Shown one piece after another: positions 61,285 to 64,000 of a stretch of 64,000 nucleotides of DNA (its first letter is position 1; the number at the start of each line of letters is the position of its first letter). The stretch is from the NCBI RefSeq assembly GCF_933775445.1, contig NC_065876.1, positions 14,942,001 through 15,006,000 on the forward strand, written 5' to 3'. A model generated the notes under the pieces. It worked only from the letters and a program-made list of their open reading frames with translations. It ran no database searches and was not told the DNA's origin. The DNA is from Argentina anserina (Eukaryota > Streptophyta > Magnoliopsida > Rosales > Rosaceae). Position numbers and translations under genes: made by a program.

Positions 61285-62031
61285 TTAATATCCACTGCGA
61301 CAAACAGTCCCTTTAAATACATATATAGAATCTCCATCTTCTACACCATGCGACTTGAGGCTACAGTTGTCGCGCATAGTCCTCTGCTTGTGTATAAACA
61401 AATAATCATCAGCAGGAAGAAATTTACTGCTTAAAAGTAACTGCCTCAAGTCATTAATCGTGGTTGAATCCTCCATTTTCAAAGGAATCCTTGCTGAATT
61501 AAGTAAACTTGAGGAAGTTTGTACCACTATATGCAATTTTCTTCGTTTGAGACAATTCATGGACTTGAGAAACAAAACAATCTCAGAAAATTCACATATC
61601 CCATACTCGCTTAACTTTCGAAAATCTTCTACCAACTCGATTCCAGAAAAGAAGAGTGAAATTCTTTTGATTGGGGTACCGTAAATGATGTGGATATTTT
61701 CTTTTAGGCTACCAACTGTCTCTGTTCTGAATACCTCTAACTGACATTGTGTTTCTGAAGACTTGACGATAATCTGAATCTTACTGGACTGGTTTACATG
61801 AGGTTCCATGCATTTAATGGTGAGATCAATTTTCGTACCTTCAGTGACAATTGGATAGTCTTCCATGTCTAGTCCATCTTCCAACTCCCATTCGGACACT
61901 GCAAGGGTTTGTGAAGACGCCGGGATGCCCAAGAGTTGCTCCACCTTCCTTTTGATTTCTAGAACAGCTTCTTTCAGACCCACTTCTATGGTGAATTCAT
62001 GTCCCCAGGTATCAATGATTATCACTCTCAT
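61285..62031 (-). CDS. protein with three tandem ubiquitin-like domains
   Basis: A single-exon frame of 248 residues starting MRVIIIDTWGHEFTIEV. Three consecutive beta-grasp ubiquitin-like folds are visible. Residues 1-75 have VGLKEAVLEIKRKVEQLLGIP in the helix position. Residues 83-156 have VGSLKENIHIIYGTP. Residues 160-242 have INDLRQLLLSSKFLP then HGVEDGDSIYVF, the ubiquitin-type hydrophobic end. None ends in Gly-Gly at a processing site, so the domains are not released or conjugated and probably act as binding modules. Short polyubiquitin-like proteins of this sort occur in plant families of unknown role. The gene is convergent with APO4. The function is not known to me. Confidence 0.75.
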   Translation of the reverse strand: MRVIIIDTWGHEFTIEVGLKEAVLEIKRKVEQLLGIPASSQTLAVSEWELEDGLDMEDYPIVTEGTKIDLTIKCMEPHVNQSSKIQIIVKSSETQCQLEVFRTETVGSLKENIHIIYGTPIKRISLFFSGIELVEDFRKLSEYGICEFSEIVLFLKSMNCLKRRKLHIVVQTSSSLLNSARIPLKMEDSTTINDLRQLLLSSKFLPADDYLFIHKQRTMRDNCSLKSHGVEDGDSIYVFKGTVCRSGY

Positions 62032-62524
62032 AGTGTCACACTGTCACTGATTGTTTTATTTGCTCTAAAAGGCTATGAAATCAATTAAGAATAAGAACAC
62101 TGGAGGTGAGGTTGATTTTTTTCCTTCTGTTATTTATTTCCCCCTTTCAGTCAAACATGAAATTGGATTGAAACAGATTTCTACTGTCTTTATGTTCAGA
62201 ATTGAGGGATCAAATTTAGATCTCAGAGTCATGTAAAATATATGAGTACTCTCATCATACCGTTTGTATGTGGAAAATCCGGAATGCATTCTCAACTCTG
62301 ATATTGAATTATTAGTCATGAAGTACACTAATTGGAATCACAGCGAAGCAAGATGATTGCCAGTATTTCCAAAATTAGTAACCACCTTTGAAATGGCTGA
62401 CCAGACCTGGACCGACGATGCTACCATTGAACCAATATCATTGTTTTCTTTTCAGATTTTGCTAGGAACCTGTGAATTTTATGAGCCAAAAAGAAAAAAA
62501 GAAAAAAAAAGTCAAGCAGATTTG

Positions 62525-63285
62525 TCCGCCAGGATTTGATCTTAGGGGGATTCAAATATTAAAACCGAAATATATATTGATCATAAGTTGAATAATAAAA
62601 TGCACTAATATTGTACTAATTTAAAACTCTTATTCAATAGCTTCAAAAGAATCCAAAATTCAATTTAAGATAAACACATAAATGTTTCAATTGAAAACTC
62701 AAAAGAGATTAATAAAATACAACATAGAGTAGTTATCTATCAAAACAAAGTTCGTCGTTCTTACATATCTTGAAAATCATCAATTATGAAATTAATGGTG
62801 AACTTTTCTGTAATTTTTTCTCAATGTACATCAACATCGCGTTTGTAGTAAAATCATTGTTCATTCGGTTACGAAATTTTGTTTTGACTATACTTTGTAA
62901 TAAAATCATTGTTCATTCGGTTACGAAATTTTGTTTTGACTATACGCATATATGGTAGAAAATGATGGCTTTGTAGTTGTTATAGACACTCGAAGAGTAA
63001 GCACAAGCGAACTCACTTTATAAACAAGTGGATAAATTATTGATCTTCTGGTTCTTACCAACCACTGAGATATGCCAATATGTTGAAAAGTTTTTGTATC
63101 TCTTCATTACATAAGGATTATTATTTATTTTTACTATTATTATGTCACTTATTTTCCTATTTCTAAACTAATTTATACTATAGAGGGTCTAGCAAAAAAT
63201 ATAGTGTATATAATATTGGAATTGTAAAATTCTGGGATGGGCCTGGGCCCGGGTGGGCCTGTAAGTGGCTCCGCCATTATGTTTC
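62525..63285. mobile_element. non-autonomous element with GGCGGA-type ends
   Basis: The left end contains TCCGCCAGGATTTGATCTTA and then GGGGGATTC. The right end is GTGGGCCTGTAAGTGGCTCC and then GCCATT, whose reverse starts AATGGCGGAGCC. These are typical ends of a dispersed plant repeat. The interior is AT-rich with a 52-bp tandem duplication (62851-62945). No gene is inside. Confidence 0.5.
62851..62945. repeat. 52-bp tandem duplication
   Basis: AAATCATTGTTCATTCGG followed by a TTACGAAATTTTG stretch occurs twice, 52 bases apart, nearly identical. Confidence 0.85.
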
Positions 63286-63289
63286 CTGC

Positions 63290-64000
63290 TTGGTTTTCGC
63301 TGGCCAATCATCAGCCAACTTCATATATTATGGTGATGAACTAAAAGTCATGGACTATATATTGCAATATTCATCTCGGTGATCTGTTGGTAAATTCTGG
63401 GACTTGGTCCAAGCTACTATGCACCAACATTTTCTATATTAGAAACAATAGATATCCTTGAGAATATTGCTAGATCACTACTATGCGCGTTAGATTATGC
63501 GCGCCCATATATTTAGGTATGTGTATATTTTTGATCGATATCGGTATATGTTATCAGCATATATATCTGGGGAATCCGTAAAAATTTCGTCCAATTCAGA
63601 CTCCATTTAACTGTCAGAATTTCGGGTGAATCGAAATAGAGGCGTTTGACATATTAAAACCTCATTTATCGGGGGTTTGCCAAATGAGTTTCCTCGATTC
63701 GACTGCGCACGCTCGGTGATAAAAAATAAGTGATTATGCAAACGGCTTTCGCCGTTCGCAACCAGGTAATGGGTCCTCCCTTAGGGGGCAATTAGAGGTG
63801 GCAAATGGGCTGGCCCGATCCATTTTAAACGGGCCAAAACCGTGCTCGGACCGGCCCATTTATTTATCGTGCTGAGCTCGAGCCGGGCCATTTTCTTAAA
63901 TATTAACCCCAAGCCCATGTCAGCCCACGGCCCAACCCATGTCGGGCCAAAAAGCGGGCCGACCCGACCCGACCCATTAGCATTATATGACACAATTAAA
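63290..64000. other. intergenic, dispersed repeat at the edge
   Basis: No coding sequence. From about 63790, TTAGAGGTGGCAAATGGGC and repeated GGGCC/GGCCCA blocks mark a common plant dispersed repeat that continues past the window edge. The 70-codon minus frame over it is low-complexity Gly/Trp/Pro sequence, not a gene. Confidence 0.4.

Noticed and set aside
63781..63993. 70-codon Gly/Pro/Trp-rich minus-strand frame
   Set aside because: Simple translation of a GGGCC-rich dispersed repeat.

Overview
The window is nuclear DNA of a flowering plant. It is AT-rich, its genes carry GT-AG introns, and it contains plant-only families: a PORR splicing factor, an APO protein, a helper-NLR remnant, MIR482-type microRNA hairpins, and chromovirus, Athila, MULE and hAT transposons. 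A rosid eudicot, possibly Rosaceae, is my impression from the protein and microRNA sequences. That is inference.

Layout. 1-6 kb: intergenic DNA and repeat debris around a MIR482/2118-type hairpin with its own TATA box (1.7-1.9 kb). 6.9-21.4 kb: one decayed hAT transposon with an 8-bp target duplication. It holds a dead transposase, a truncated antisense LTR, a captured FAR1/FHY3-like 5' gene fragment, and a very young 9.2-kb chromovirus-type LTR element whose coding interior is destroyed. 22.3-22.8 kb: a second MIR482/2118-type hairpin with a TATA box and a 99-bp tandem duplication in the downstream transcript region. 23.5-24.5 kb: an RNase T2 pseudogene. 26.5-27.7 kb: an intact PORR gene. 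28-43 kb: a repeat island with a foldback MITE, an antisense chromovirus LTR, a truncated Athila-type element whose LTR holds a nested TGATAG...CTATCA element, and a truncated MULE. 44.7-48.7 kb: a coiled-coil membrane protein gene. 49.2-53.7 kb: a promoter-like region and long unassigned T-rich DNA. 53.8-54.4 kb: an NRG1-like helper-NLR remnant. 54.7-56.5 kb: an eIF1 (SUI1) gene with one extra base in its first coding exon. 56.7-57.4 kb: a MITE. 59.3-60.7 kb: APO4. 61.3-62.0 kb: a protein with three ubiquitin-like folds. 62.5-64 kb: more repeats.

The intact genes serve basic functions. PORR and APO4 are nuclear genes for mitochondrial intron splicing or expression, and eIF1 selects translation start sites. 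They are unrelated and independently transcribed. The most informative elements are the two 22-nt MIR482/2118-type hairpins either side of the 15-kb transposon island. That microRNA superfamily silences NLR immune receptor mRNAs, and an NLR remnant lies in the same window. The fragment left here lacks the P-loop region that miR482 normally targets.
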